Of a stretch of DNA of 64,000 nt, positions 24,987-32,793 are shown in pieces. Each line of letters starts with the position of its first letter. The first letter of the stretch is position 1. The stretch lies in the NCBI RefSeq assembly GCF_001665625.1, contig NZ_LZSY01000140.1, positions 1 to 64,000 on the forward strand. The letters are read 5' to 3'. The notes under the pieces were generated by a model. The model had not been told where the DNA came from, made no database searches, and saw only the letters and a list, made by a program, of their open reading frames with translations. Source of the DNA: Mycolicibacterium peregrinum (lineage in GTDB: Bacteria > Actinomycetota > Actinomycetes > Mycobacteriales > Mycobacteriaceae). The position numbers and the translations under genes are program-made.

Positions 24987-26159
24987 GTGGGTCGAACTTC
25001 GCCCCTTGCGCAAGAAGCCTTGAACGTCGATGCACGTCTGACGGAGATCGAGCGTGAGCTCAACTTCCTACTCAACGCCACTCCGATCAACGGGGCCGAG
25101 GCGTGGCGGGATTTCGCGAGCTCGGGGTTCGAGTCATCACCCGTCCTGGAGTCGAGACCGCTGAACTTCGACCCGGATCTGGTCAAGCGCGACCTGTACG
25201 ACGTCGAGATCGAACTGGTCGAGAACCCGGCGCTCAACTCACTCTTCCGTGGAAAGCGCGACGAGATCGCCCGGCAGATCACCTTGCTCGAGGACCGGGG
25301 CACGCCGCGGTTCAGATACGGCGCGCTGCAGCTCTACGGAGAACCGGGTGACGCGCTGTGCACGACGGCTCGCTCACTGCTCGAGCTCATCGATCCGCCA
25401 CCGATCACGTCGACCAGCGTCACCGCCACGGATTTCGCGAAAGCGGCACGCGCGGAGCTGGAGTCGGCCTATCCACAGTTTCCCGTAGCGGTCGAAGTGC
25501 GGGACGACGTCGCCGATCTGATGGTGTCGTTCGGCCGGCTCTACATTCCGGCCACCGCCTCCTTCCGCGCGAACCGGGTACAGCCACTGATCCAGCACGA
25601 GGTCGGGACGCATGTGCTCACCTATCGCAACGGCGAGGCGCAGCCCTTGGGTCTTCTAGCCGTCGGGCTACCGCTGTACGAGGAGACGCAGGAAGGCCTG
25701 GCGGTGCTGGCCGAATACGTCGCCGGGGGACTCGACCCCCGCCGCATGCGCGTACTCGCTGCACGAGTCGAGGCGGCATCGATGATGTTGGCTCACGCAG
25801 ATTTCGTCGAGATCTTCAGACACCTCACCGACGCTCACGCCTTCGCACCCCGCACGGCATGGTCGGTGACGAGCCGCGTGACATACGCCGGCGGATCGAC
25901 GAAGGACATCATCTATCTCCGCGGGATCGAACGAGTCCTCGAATACTTCGCCCAGGGACGCAGCATCGATCCCCTACTCGCCGGCAAGCTCTCACTCGAC
26001 CATGCGCCGCTGGTGGAGGAACTGATCCGGCAAGGGATTCTCGAACCCCCGCGGGCGCGCCCACGCTGGCTGTCTGCACCCAAGGCCGAAGCGCGCCTCG
26101 AACACATGCGTGGCGGAATGAGCGCCGCCGACCTACTCGAAATGGATGTGGCCGCATGA
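24987..26159 (+). CDS. MATCAP-like zinc metallopeptidase (DUF1704, QEGLA-motif protein)
   Basis: 390 residues from GTG 24987; TTG 25020 is an alternative start. The gluzincin motif HEVGTH (H204, E205, H209) and QEGLAVL (235-241, third ligand likely E236) are both intact. This is the family annotated as flavohemoglobin expression-modulating QEGLA protein. In animals the same domain (MATCAP) removes the C-terminal tyrosine of tubulin, i.e. it is a carboxypeptidase. The bacterial substrate is unknown. The stop overlaps the ATG of the next gene (ATGA), so it is coupled to the ATP-grasp enzyme. Bacterial relatives are often paired with such ligases, which suggests that both act on one peptide or amide. 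Confidence 0.85.
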   Translation: MGRTSPLAQEALNVDARLTEIERELNFLLNATPINGAEAWRDFASSGFESSPVLESRPLNFDPDLVKRDLYDVEIELVENPALNSLFRGKRDEIARQITLLEDRGTPRFRYGALQLYGEPGDALCTTARSLLELIDPPPITSTSVTATDFAKAARAELESAYPQFPVAVEVRDDVADLMVSFGRLYIPATASFRANRVQPLIQHEVGTHVLTYRNGEAQPLGLLAVGLPLYEETQEGLAVLAEYVAGGLDPRRMRVLAARVEAASMMLAHADFVEIFRHLTDAHAFAPRTAWSVTSRVTYAGGSTKDIIYLRGIERVLEYFAQGRSIDPLLAGKLSLDHAPLVEELIRQGILEPPRARPRWLSAPKAEARLEHMRGGMSAADLLEMDVAA

Positions 26160-27148
26160 GGATTGCATTTCTGGTCAATCGCGCGGAGACCGAGGTCGAC
26201 GAGTACACGACCACCCGCCTCGCGAAAGCGGCCGCCCTCATGGGCCACGAGGTCTGGTACGTCGGGCTGAGCGACGTCAGTATCGGCGAGCCCGACGGCG
26301 AGATCGGGGCGCACGCACGTCCCGGCATCGCCCGGGACAACGACACGCTGACCGCGTTCATCGATCGCATGAAGGAGAGTTCGGCCGAACACATCCGCAT
26401 GGACGAACTCGACGCCGTGTTTCTGCGGAACGACTCGGTCGAGGATCGGCAGGATCGGCCGTGGGCCAGCAGCTTGGGTTCCATGTTCGGTCAGTTACTC
26501 GTGGCGCACGGCGTCACCGTGGTCAACAACCCAGCGGTGCTCATGCGCGCGGCGTTGAAGGCGTACCTCGACGAGTTTCCGGCGCAGATCCGGCCGCGCT
26601 CCCTGGTGACGCAGAACGTGGACGACGTCCGGAACTTCATCGCGTCCGAAGGCCGCTCCATCATCAAACCGCTGTGCGGCGCGCAGGGACGGAACGTGTT
26701 CATGATCGTCGGCGATGACGAGCCCAACTTGAACCAGATGATGGAGGCGGTGCTGGAAGACGGTTACATATACGCCCAGGGATACGTCGAGGGCGCCGAG
26801 GACGGCGACATGCGGATCTTCCTGCTGGACGGAGAGCTCATCGAGGTCGACGGACATCCCTCCGCTTTCCGGCGGGTGCCGGAGGGGAACGACCCGCGAG
26901 CCAACATCTGTAAAGGCGGCAGAGTTCAACCCGAAGAGGTCACCGAACAGCAGCACGCGGTGATCGAGGCGATGAAGGACAAACTCGCGCAAGATGGGAT
27001 GTTCTTCGTCGGCATCGACATGGTCGGTGACAAGGTCATCGAGATCAACGCCGAGAGTCCGGGCGGCCTGCAGGCGATGGAGCATCTGTACGGAGTCGAC
27101 ATCTGCCCGGCCGTGATCGAAGCACTGGAGCGCAGGAGTAGTGCGTGA
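26156..27148 (+). CDS. Glutathione-synthetase-like ATP-grasp ligase
   Basis: 330 residues. The N-terminal domain is Rossmann-like (MRIAFLVNRAETEVDEYTT). The ATP-grasp part contains IIKPLCGAQGRNVF (about 162-175), the QGYVEGAEDGDMRIF block and the metal site GIDMVGDKVIEINAESPGG (about 283-301), all characteristic of the GshB ATP-binding domain. Mycobacteria make mycothiol instead of glutathione, so glutathione synthesis is not a likely role. It should form an amide bond between an acyl phosphate and an amine of unknown identity. Coupled by ATGA overlap to the MATCAP-like peptidase. Confidence 0.85.
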   Translation: MRIAFLVNRAETEVDEYTTTRLAKAAALMGHEVWYVGLSDVSIGEPDGEIGAHARPGIARDNDTLTAFIDRMKESSAEHIRMDELDAVFLRNDSVEDRQDRPWASSLGSMFGQLLVAHGVTVVNNPAVLMRAALKAYLDEFPAQIRPRSLVTQNVDDVRNFIASEGRSIIKPLCGAQGRNVFMIVGDDEPNLNQMMEAVLEDGYIYAQGYVEGAEDGDMRIFLLDGELIEVDGHPSAFRRVPEGNDPRANICKGGRVQPEEVTEQQHAVIEAMKDKLAQDGMFFVGIDMVGDKVIEINAESPGGLQAMEHLYGVDICPAVIEALERRSSA

Positions 27149-27190
27149 GTGGCGGGTTTACCGGGCGCCCGGTTCGGGCACGCCAACAGC

Positions 27191-27559
27191 ATGTCTGTAA
27201 CCGCATTTCAGGATCTGCCACTGGCTGACCGGGACCGGGAGTGGGACGGCGATGCTGCCGACAAACGGGTCCGCAAGTGGGCCGGTGCGGAGGACGAACC
27301 CAACGAGAAGTACCGCGACGCGCACGTCTGGTACGACAAGGACGCGAAGGACAACTTCACCGGCTACAAGCTGCTGATCGCCGACGTGGTCGGCGGCAAA
27401 CTGGAGGTAGTACCTCGCGGGGTGATGGCTGCCGGCGGGATCATGGACGGCGCCCGCGGCGGCGTGGACCTACCGAAGGACGACATCGACCGGGTGAAAA
27501 GCCACCTCGCGAAGTACTACGAGAAGATGGGCGAGACAGCGCCCTGGGACCGCGATTAG
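27191..27559 (+). CDS. Small protein resembling the tail domain of phage prohead proteases
   Basis: 122 residues from ATG 27191. The segment YKLLIADVVGGKLEVVPRGV...GARGGVDLPKDDIDRVKSHLAKYYEKMGETAPW resembles the short domain found in phage head-maturation proteases and related structural genes (a Lys-tyrosine strand, GARGGV, a helix HLAxYY, and a closing PPW-like motif). No protease or other phage gene is nearby, so it is a stand-alone domesticated module, with cellular function unknown. It lies 42 bp after the ATP-grasp gene and 13 bp before gluQ, so it is likely in the same transcript. Confidence 0.7.
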   Translation: MSVTAFQDLPLADRDREWDGDAADKRVRKWAGAEDEPNEKYRDAHVWYDKDAKDNFTGYKLLIADVVGGKLEVVPRGVMAAGGIMDGARGGVDLPKDDIDRVKSHLAKYYEKMGETAPWDRD

Positions 27560-27572
27560 CTAGATTGCGGGC

Positions 27573-28454
27573 GTGAGCCCAACCCCCGCCGGGCGGTTCG
27601 CGCCGAGCCCGTCGGCCGACCTGCACATCGGCAACCTGCGCACCGCGGTGCTGGCCTGGTTGTTCGCCCGGTCCACCGGGCGGCGGTTCCTGCTGCGCGT
27701 CGAGGATCTCGATGACCGCACTTTTCCCGAGATCGGACACCGTCAGGTGGCTGACCTGGCCGCGATCGGGCTGACCTGGGACGAGCCGGTGCAATGGCAG
27801 ACGGGCCACCAGGAACGCTACGACGCGGTGGTCGGCGACCTGTTCGAGCGTGGGCTGCTGTACGAATGCTATTGCAGCCGAAGGGATATCGCCCAAGCCC
27901 CGCGAGCCCCGCACGCCCCTGAAGGCGCCTATCCGGGCACCTGCCGAGACCTGACCGACGCCGAACGCGCGCAGCGCCGCGCCGAGACCGGACGCCCACC
28001 TGCGCTGCGCCTGCGCACGGACACGTTCGTCGGCACCGTCACCGACCTGCTGCACGGCAGCTACACCGGCATCATCGACGACTTCGTGGTGCGACGCGGC
28101 GACGGAGTTCCCGCCTACAACCTGGCGGTCGTGGTCGACGACGCCGCCGGAGGCATCGACCAGGTGGTGCGCGGCGACGACCTGCTGAGTTCGTCTCCGC
28201 GGCAGGCCTACCTGGCGCGGCTACTGGGGTGCCCGGAGCCGGTCTACGCCCATGTCCCCCTGGTGCTCAACGAGGACGGCGCCCGGCTGGCGAAACGCGA
28301 CGGAGCGGTCACACTGGCCGAGATCGGCGTCGAGCGGGCGCTGGAGCAGATCAGCGCGTCGCTGGGGTGGCCTGCGCTCGACGTGGTCGGCATGCTGGAC
28401 CGGTTCGACCCGGCCGCTCTGCCGCGGCATCCGTGGATATATCAGCCGGGCTGA
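27573..28454 (+). CDS. gluQ: Glutamyl-queuosine tRNA(Asp) synthetase
   Basis: 293 residues, consistent with a GluRS catalytic core lacking the anticodon-binding domain. The class I motif HIGN (18-21, in SADLHIGNL) and the KMSKR-like LAKRDG are present. The zinc ligands are CYC at about 107-109 with Y-x3-C in AYPGTC, as in GluQ-RS. It attaches glutamate to queuosine at position 34 of tRNA(Asp). It presupposes queuosine in the cell, and a tgt gene lies 7 kb downstream. Starts at GTG 27573. Confidence 0.93.
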   Translation: MSPTPAGRFAPSPSADLHIGNLRTAVLAWLFARSTGRRFLLRVEDLDDRTFPEIGHRQVADLAAIGLTWDEPVQWQTGHQERYDAVVGDLFERGLLYECYCSRRDIAQAPRAPHAPEGAYPGTCRDLTDAERAQRRAETGRPPALRLRTDTFVGTVTDLLHGSYTGIIDDFVVRRGDGVPAYNLAVVVDDAAGGIDQVVRGDDLLSSSPRQAYLARLLGCPEPVYAHVPLVLNEDGARLAKRDGAVTLAEIGVERALEQISASLGWPALDVVGMLDRFDPAALPRHPWIYQPG

Positions 28455-28498
28455 GCAGAAGCCTGCCGAACAGGGCGTGCCCCTGTTAGCGTCCGGCC

Positions 28499-29968
28499 GT
28501 GCGTTCCCGACGAATTCCGCTGCTGGGCCTCCTGCTGATCGTCACGGTGATGTTGGCCGCCTGTGGCGGGACGACCGGCAATACGGATGAACCGCTGAAA
28601 TCGGCCGGTGTGCTGCGGGTCGGCACCGAAGGCGTGTACTCCCCGTTCAGCTACCACGACACCGCCACGAACCAACTCGTCGGCTACGACGTCGACGTCG
28701 CCCGCGCGGTCGGCGACAAGCTCGGCGTCAGAGTCGAATTCGTCGAAACACCATGGGATTCGATCTTCGCCGCGCTCGAAGCCAACCGGTTCGACGTGGT
28801 GGCCAACGAGGTCACCATCTCGCCCGAGCGGCAGGCCAAATACGACCTGTCCCAGCCGTACTCGATCGGCGAGGGCGTCATCGTCACCCGTGCCGACGAC
28901 AACTCGATCAAGAGCCTTGCGGACCTGAAGGGCAAGGTCGCTGCCGAGAACGCCACCAGCAACTGGTCGGAGATCGCCCGCAAGGCCGGGGCCCGGGTGG
29001 AAGCGGTCGAAGGGTTCACCCAGGCCATCAAGCTGCTCAACCAGGGTCGGGTCGATGTCGTGGTCAACGACAGCATCGCGGTCTACGCGTATCTGGCCGA
29101 GACCAACGACAAGTCGGTGAAGATCGCGGGCAATGTCGGAGAGAAGAGCGAACAGGGCTTCGCCGCCCGCAAGGACAGCGGTTTGCTGCCCGAACTCAAC
29201 ACCGCACTCGACGAGTTACGGGCCGACGGCACGCTGGCCGCCATCTCGCAGAAATACCTCAAGGCCAACGCATCCGGGGCGCCTGCGGAAGGTGCCCCGG
29301 CTCCACGTTCCACCTGGCAGCTGATCGCCGACAACTTGTGGCCGCTGGCGAAAGCGGCTCTGACGATGACCATTCCGTTGACGATCATCAGCTTCATCAT
29401 CGGTCTGGTGATCGCGTTGGCGGTGGCGCTGGCCCGGCTGTCGCCGAATGTGGTGCTGAGCAACATCGCCCGGTTCTACATCTCGATCATCCGCGGCACC
29501 CCGCTGCTGGTGCAGCTGTTCATCGTGTTCTTCGCGCTGCCCGAGTTCGGGGTGAAGATCGATCCGTTCCCCGCCGCGGTGATCGCCTTCAGCCTCAACG
29601 TCGGCGGCTATGCGGCCGAGATCATCCGCTCCGCGATCCAGAGCATCCCCAAGGGGCAATGGGAGGCCGCCGAGACGATCGGGCTGAACTACACCGGCAC
29701 GCTGCGACGCATCATCCTGCCCCAGGCCGCCCGGGTGGCGGTCCCGCCGTTGTCCAACACCTTGATCTCGCTGGTCAAGGACACCTCATTGGCGTCGACG
29801 ATTCTGGTCACCGAACTGCTGCGGCAGGCCCAGATCATCGCGGCGCCCACGTTCGAGTTCTTCGCCCTGTACGGCACAGCCGCGATCTACTACTGGGTGA
29901 TCTGCCTGGTGCTGTCGTTCGGCCAGAGTCGTCTGGAACGCCGACTGGAAAGGCACGTTGCGCGATGA
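28499..29968 (+). CDS. Amino-acid ABC transporter, fused substrate-binding lipoprotein and permease
   Basis: 489 residues. The lipobox LAAC places the lipidated cysteine at C22. A polar-amino-acid binding domain (about 35-245) contains GVYSPFSYHD and GYDVDVARAVGDKLG. A HisM/GlnP-type permease follows (about 278-485), with several TM segments and the EAA loop EAAETIGLNYTGTLRRIILPQA. Fusion of binding protein and permease is known for GlnP-type systems in Firmicutes; here it is a two-component fusion. Residues suggest polar amino acids or cystine, not resolved. The ATPase gene follows with an ATGA overlap. Confidence 0.92.
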   Translation: MRSRRIPLLGLLLIVTVMLAACGGTTGNTDEPLKSAGVLRVGTEGVYSPFSYHDTATNQLVGYDVDVARAVGDKLGVRVEFVETPWDSIFAALEANRFDVVANEVTISPERQAKYDLSQPYSIGEGVIVTRADDNSIKSLADLKGKVAAENATSNWSEIARKAGARVEAVEGFTQAIKLLNQGRVDVVVNDSIAVYAYLAETNDKSVKIAGNVGEKSEQGFAARKDSGLLPELNTALDELRADGTLAAISQKYLKANASGAPAEGAPAPRSTWQLIADNLWPLAKAALTMTIPLTIISFIIGLVIALAVALARLSPNVVLSNIARFYISIIRGTPLLVQLFIVFFALPEFGVKIDPFPAAVIAFSLNVGGYAAEIIRSAIQSIPKGQWEAAETIGLNYTGTLRRIILPQAARVAVPPLSNTLISLVKDTSLASTILVTELLRQAQIIAAPTFEFFALYGTAAIYYWVICLVLSFGQSRLERRLERHVAR

Positions 29969-30729
29969 CCACAGAACGCGAAGACCGGATCGTCGCGACC
30001 GATGTGCACAAGGCGTTCGGCGACTTCCAGGTACTCAAGGGTGTGTCGTTCACCGTGCCGCGCGGCACTGCGACCACCGTCATCGGTCCCTCGGGTTCCG
30101 GTAAGACCACGCTGTTGCGCACGCTGAACGCCCTCGATGTCGCGGACTCCGGGGTGATCCGGGTCGGCGACACCGAACTCGACTTCTCCAAGCCGGTACC
30201 CAAGGACCAGCTGCGCCGCTACCGGGCGCAGAGCGGCTTTGTGTTCCAGTCCCACAACCTGTTTCCGCACAAGAGCGTCCTCCAGAACGTCACCGAGGGC
30301 CCGTTGATCGTGCAGAAACGCCCGCGTGAGGAGGTGCTGGCCGAGGCCACCGAGCTGCTGGGCCAGGTGGGGCTGGCCGACCAGCGCGACAAGTACCCGT
30401 ATCAGCTCTCGGGCGGCCAGCAGCAGCGCGTCGGCATAGCCCGGGCGCTGGCTTTGAAACCGAAGGTGGTGTTGTTCGACGAGCCGACCTCGGCACTGGA
30501 CCCCGAACTTGTCGGCGAGGTGCTCGCGGTGATCCGGGACCTGGCCGTCGAAGGTTGGACGCTGGTGATCGTCACCCACGAAATCCAGTTCGCCCGGCAG
30601 GTTTCCGATCAGGTGCTGTTCACCGACCGCGGCGTGATTCTCGAGCAGGGGCCGCCGGCCGCGGTGATCGGCGACCCCAAGGAGGAGCGCACCCGCCAGT
30701 TCCTGCAGCGGATCCTCAACCCGCTGTAG
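29965..30729 (+). CDS. Amino-acid ABC transporter ATP-binding protein
   Basis: 254 residues. Walker A GPSGSGKTT, signature LSGGQQQR, Walker B VVLFDEP, D-loop SALD and H-loop VTHE are all intact. Belongs to the polar amino-acid uptake (GlnQ/HisP) class. It energises the fused permease/binding protein encoded just upstream, completing an importer from two genes only. The 3' side runs into a palindromic repeat before the convergent TetR gene. Confidence 0.95.
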   Translation: MTTEREDRIVATDVHKAFGDFQVLKGVSFTVPRGTATTVIGPSGSGKTTLLRTLNALDVADSGVIRVGDTELDFSKPVPKDQLRRYRAQSGFVFQSHNLFPHKSVLQNVTEGPLIVQKRPREEVLAEATELLGQVGLADQRDKYPYQLSGGQQQRVGIARALALKPKVVLFDEPTSALDPELVGEVLAVIRDLAVEGWTLVIVTHEIQFARQVSDQVLFTDRGVILEQGPPAAVIGDPKEERTRQFLQRILNPL

Positions 30730-30756
30730 TTGTCCCAGCACCTGCGATTCCGCTCG

Positions 30757-30814
30757 CGAGCAGACGCGGAGGTACCCATTTTCGCCCGCTCAGGGGTGCG
30801 TTCGCGTCTGCTCG
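30757..30814. repeat. Palindromic intergenic repeat, copy 1 (CGAGCAGACGCG arms)
   Basis: CGAGCAGACGCG (30757-30768) pairs with CGCGTCTGCTCG (30803-30814). The right half shares GTGCGTTCRCGTCTGCTC with the repeat at 57198-57247. It lies between convergent genes and includes the last codons of the TetR gene. Likely a bidirectional terminator of a dispersed mycobacterial family. Confidence 0.8.
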
Positions 30815-31386
30815 GCAGAGATGGTGACGGCCCACCCGACAAGCGAACGGAGGTGGGTCAGCACTTCCTCGTCGGGATGCTGGCGCGGGTCCTCCAGATT
30901 CAGTCGGGCGAGTTCCTCCATGGCGGACAACAGGATTCGTACGGTTGTGCCGTCCGGGTCGATGTCCACGCCCGCGGCGACCGACAGTGGGCGGGCCGCG
31001 ACCTTCCTGGCGTACCGGCGGCCCAGCTCGATGCGCTCGCGCACCTGCGGCGGTGCACCGTCCGGGGGCCGCAAGATGATGCGCCAGCTCGTCGGCGCCG
31101 CATGCAGGTAGGCCAGGATGCCTTTGCCGAGTTGCTCGGGATCGAGGTCGGGCCGGTCCACGGTGCTGATTCCCGCGAAAGCGATCGCCGACTCGCGGTC
31201 CAGCAGAGCGGTGATCAGACCTGCAAGGTCGGTGAACTGTTGATAGACAACGGTTCTGGTGACACCCGACCGGCCGGCAACCTGCTCGATGGTCAATGCG
31301 GGGTAACCGCCCTCGGCCACGATGTCACGCGCGACATCGAGCAGCTGCACCCTGCGTTCGGCACCGCTGAGCCGCCGCCGGGTCAT
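30790..31386 (-). CDS. TetR-family regulator
   Basis: 198 residues. The HTH (about 20-65) reads LTIEQVAGRSGVTRTVVYQQFTDL. The ATG overlaps the stop of the FAD enzyme gene (ATGA), so enzyme and regulator are one operon. The symmetrical site upstream of the enzyme gene is the probable operator, giving autoregulation. Its C-terminal residues SAEQTRTHP are encoded by the palindromic repeat that covers the gene end. The ligand domain carries no recognisable specificity. Confidence 0.9.
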   Translation of the reverse strand: MTRRRLSGAERRVQLLDVARDIVAEGGYPALTIEQVAGRSGVTRTVVYQQFTDLAGLITALLDRESAIAFAGISTVDRPDLDPEQLGKGILAYLHAAPTSWRIILRPPDGAPPQVRERIELGRRYARKVAARPLSVAAGVDIDPDGTTVRILLSAMEELARLNLEDPRQHPDEEVLTHLRSLVGWAVTISAEQTRTHP

Positions 31387-32732
31387 TGTCGGAGTTCCAG
31401 TAGCAGGTCGACGGCCTTGGCGGCGCTCTGCACGGCGCTCTCCATGGTCGCCGACCAGTCCGTAGCAGTCCAGTCACCCGCCAGCACCAGTGAGGGCACC
31501 GAGGTCTTCTGCGGCGGCCGCAGCGCATCCGTGCCCACCACCTGGGAGAACGTGGCCTTGGGCATCTTGACCACCTGCGCCTGAACCACTTTCGCGCCGC
31601 CCGCCGCCGGGTAGTAACGACGCAGCAGCGCCATCTGCTCGTCGATGATCTCGTCGTTGCTCTTGTGGATCTGCTCGTAGGCACCGCTGGTGGTCAGGCA
31701 GTACAGCCAGGCTCGGTCGGTGTTGCGGCCGTGCATGATCTGGCGGTCGAAGACCTCGTCGATCACCCCGGTTCCGCCGATGAGTCCCTCGAACGCGGAC
31801 TCGGTACCCAATGGCCGATCGAGGTAGAGGTTGGTGCTGACGATCGGTGTATAGCCCAGTTTGTCTGCCGCGGCATATATCTCGGGATGTTCGGGCAGAT
31901 CGTCGAGCAGCCCGCCGATGTTCGAGTTCGGTACCGCGCAGACCACAGCGTCGGCGGGGATCTGGGTGCCGTCGGCGAGCAGCACCGCGGTGACGGCGCT
32001 GTTCTCGATCACGATCTTTCGGGCCACGGCGCGGTACCGCACATCGACACCACGCTCCTCGAACACTTTCAGCGCCCCGGAGATGTAGAGCGTGTCGAGA
32101 TCCACTGTGGGGTAACCGATGGTGACGGGGGTGCGGTGTTTGACGCCAAGCCGGAAGCCGGTCGCCATCACGTTGGCGAACACCTTGGCCGATTCACGCG
32201 CCACCGGCTCGGCCGCGATCCCGAGAGCGAGCCAGTCCCACAAGGCTTCTCGCGCCGGGGCCGGCATGCCGACCCGCTCGAACCACTGCTCGGTACTCAG
32301 ATCCGCCAGGTCGGCCGGTTGATGCAGGGCCTGCCAACCCAACCGCAGCGTCGCGCGGGCTGCCCGCAGGCGGTCGGCCCAGCTCGCGTCGGGGTGAACC
32401 CCGAAAAGGGTCCGGATCGCGCCTGCGCCCGTGGTCTGCATGGTGACCTTGCGCCCGTCGGGCCAACGCAGCGTGGACGATTTCGGGAAGTCGATGTGCT
32501 GCCGGGTGCCCACGCTCGTCAGATAGCGGTAGAGATGCTGATAGCCGCTGGCGATCACGTGCTGGCCGTTGTCCGGGATGTCGTCGACCGTCTCGGCCCG
32601 CATCGCATGGGTGCGCCCACCGAGTTGGCCTCGACGCTCCAGCAGGGTGACGTTCTTGCCCGCTTCGCTCAGCCACACCGCGGCGGCCAGCCCGGCCAGC
32701 CCTCCGCCGATCACCACGTAGCGTTCGCCCAT
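31383..32732 (-). CDS. FAD-dependent amine oxidase/desaturase-like enzyme (HpnE-like)
   Basis: 449 residues from ATG 32732. The N-terminal dinucleotide motif is VVIGGGLAGLAAAVWLSEAG, followed by TLLERRGQLGGRTHA, and a C-terminal FAD motif LVLAGDWTATDWSATMESAVQSA. This set matches the amino_oxidase/phytoene desaturase group, closest in style to hydroxysqualene dehydroxylase HpnE. Substrate unknown, probably an isoprenoid or other hydrophobic molecule. Preceded by a near-perfect 23-bp palindrome and followed by a coupled tetR gene. Confidence 0.85.
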   Translation of the reverse strand: MGERYVVIGGGLAGLAAAVWLSEAGKNVTLLERRGQLGGRTHAMRAETVDDIPDNGQHVIASGYQHLYRYLTSVGTRQHIDFPKSSTLRWPDGRKVTMQTTGAGAIRTLFGVHPDASWADRLRAARATLRLGWQALHQPADLADLSTEQWFERVGMPAPAREALWDWLALGIAAEPVARESAKVFANVMATGFRLGVKHRTPVTIGYPTVDLDTLYISGALKVFEERGVDVRYRAVARKIVIENSAVTAVLLADGTQIPADAVVCAVPNSNIGGLLDDLPEHPEIYAAADKLGYTPIVSTNLYLDRPLGTESAFEGLIGGTGVIDEVFDRQIMHGRNTDRAWLYCLTTSGAYEQIHKSNDEIIDEQMALLRRYYPAAGGAKVVQAQVVKMPKATFSQVVGTDALRPPQKTSVPSLVLAGDWTATDWSATMESAVQSAAKAVDLLLELRQ

Positions 32733-32751
32733 GTCGCAGCCCCTTCGTCGA

Positions 32752-32774
32752 CTAACTTGCAAATTGTAAGTTAG
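32752..32774. promoter_or_regulatory. TetR operator upstream of the FAD enzyme gene
   Basis: CTAACTT-x-CAA-x-TTG-x-AAGTTAG (23 bp) is a palindrome broken only at the central x positions. It sits 20 bp before the FAD enzyme ATG and just downstream of the CoA-transferase stop. It should bind the TetR encoded at the end of this two-gene operon. Confidence 0.85.
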
Positions 32775-32793
32775 GGGCCAGGCCGCGTGGGTG

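Noticed and set aside
24917..25303. Longer N-terminus for the carboxylesterase, up to 25303
   Set aside because: This would overlap the divergent MATCAP-like gene by over 300 bp. The family N-terminus begins at MAERR (24916).
26156..27148. True glutathione synthetase (gshB)
   Set aside because: Mycobacteria use mycothiol, no gshA is adjacent, and the partner gene is a MATCAP-like peptidase. Only the ATP-grasp fold is supported.
28753..29964. In-frame upstream extension of the ABC ATPase gene
   Set aside because: This part lies in another frame of the fused permease gene. The ATPase starts at ATG 29965 with the usual ATGA overlap.
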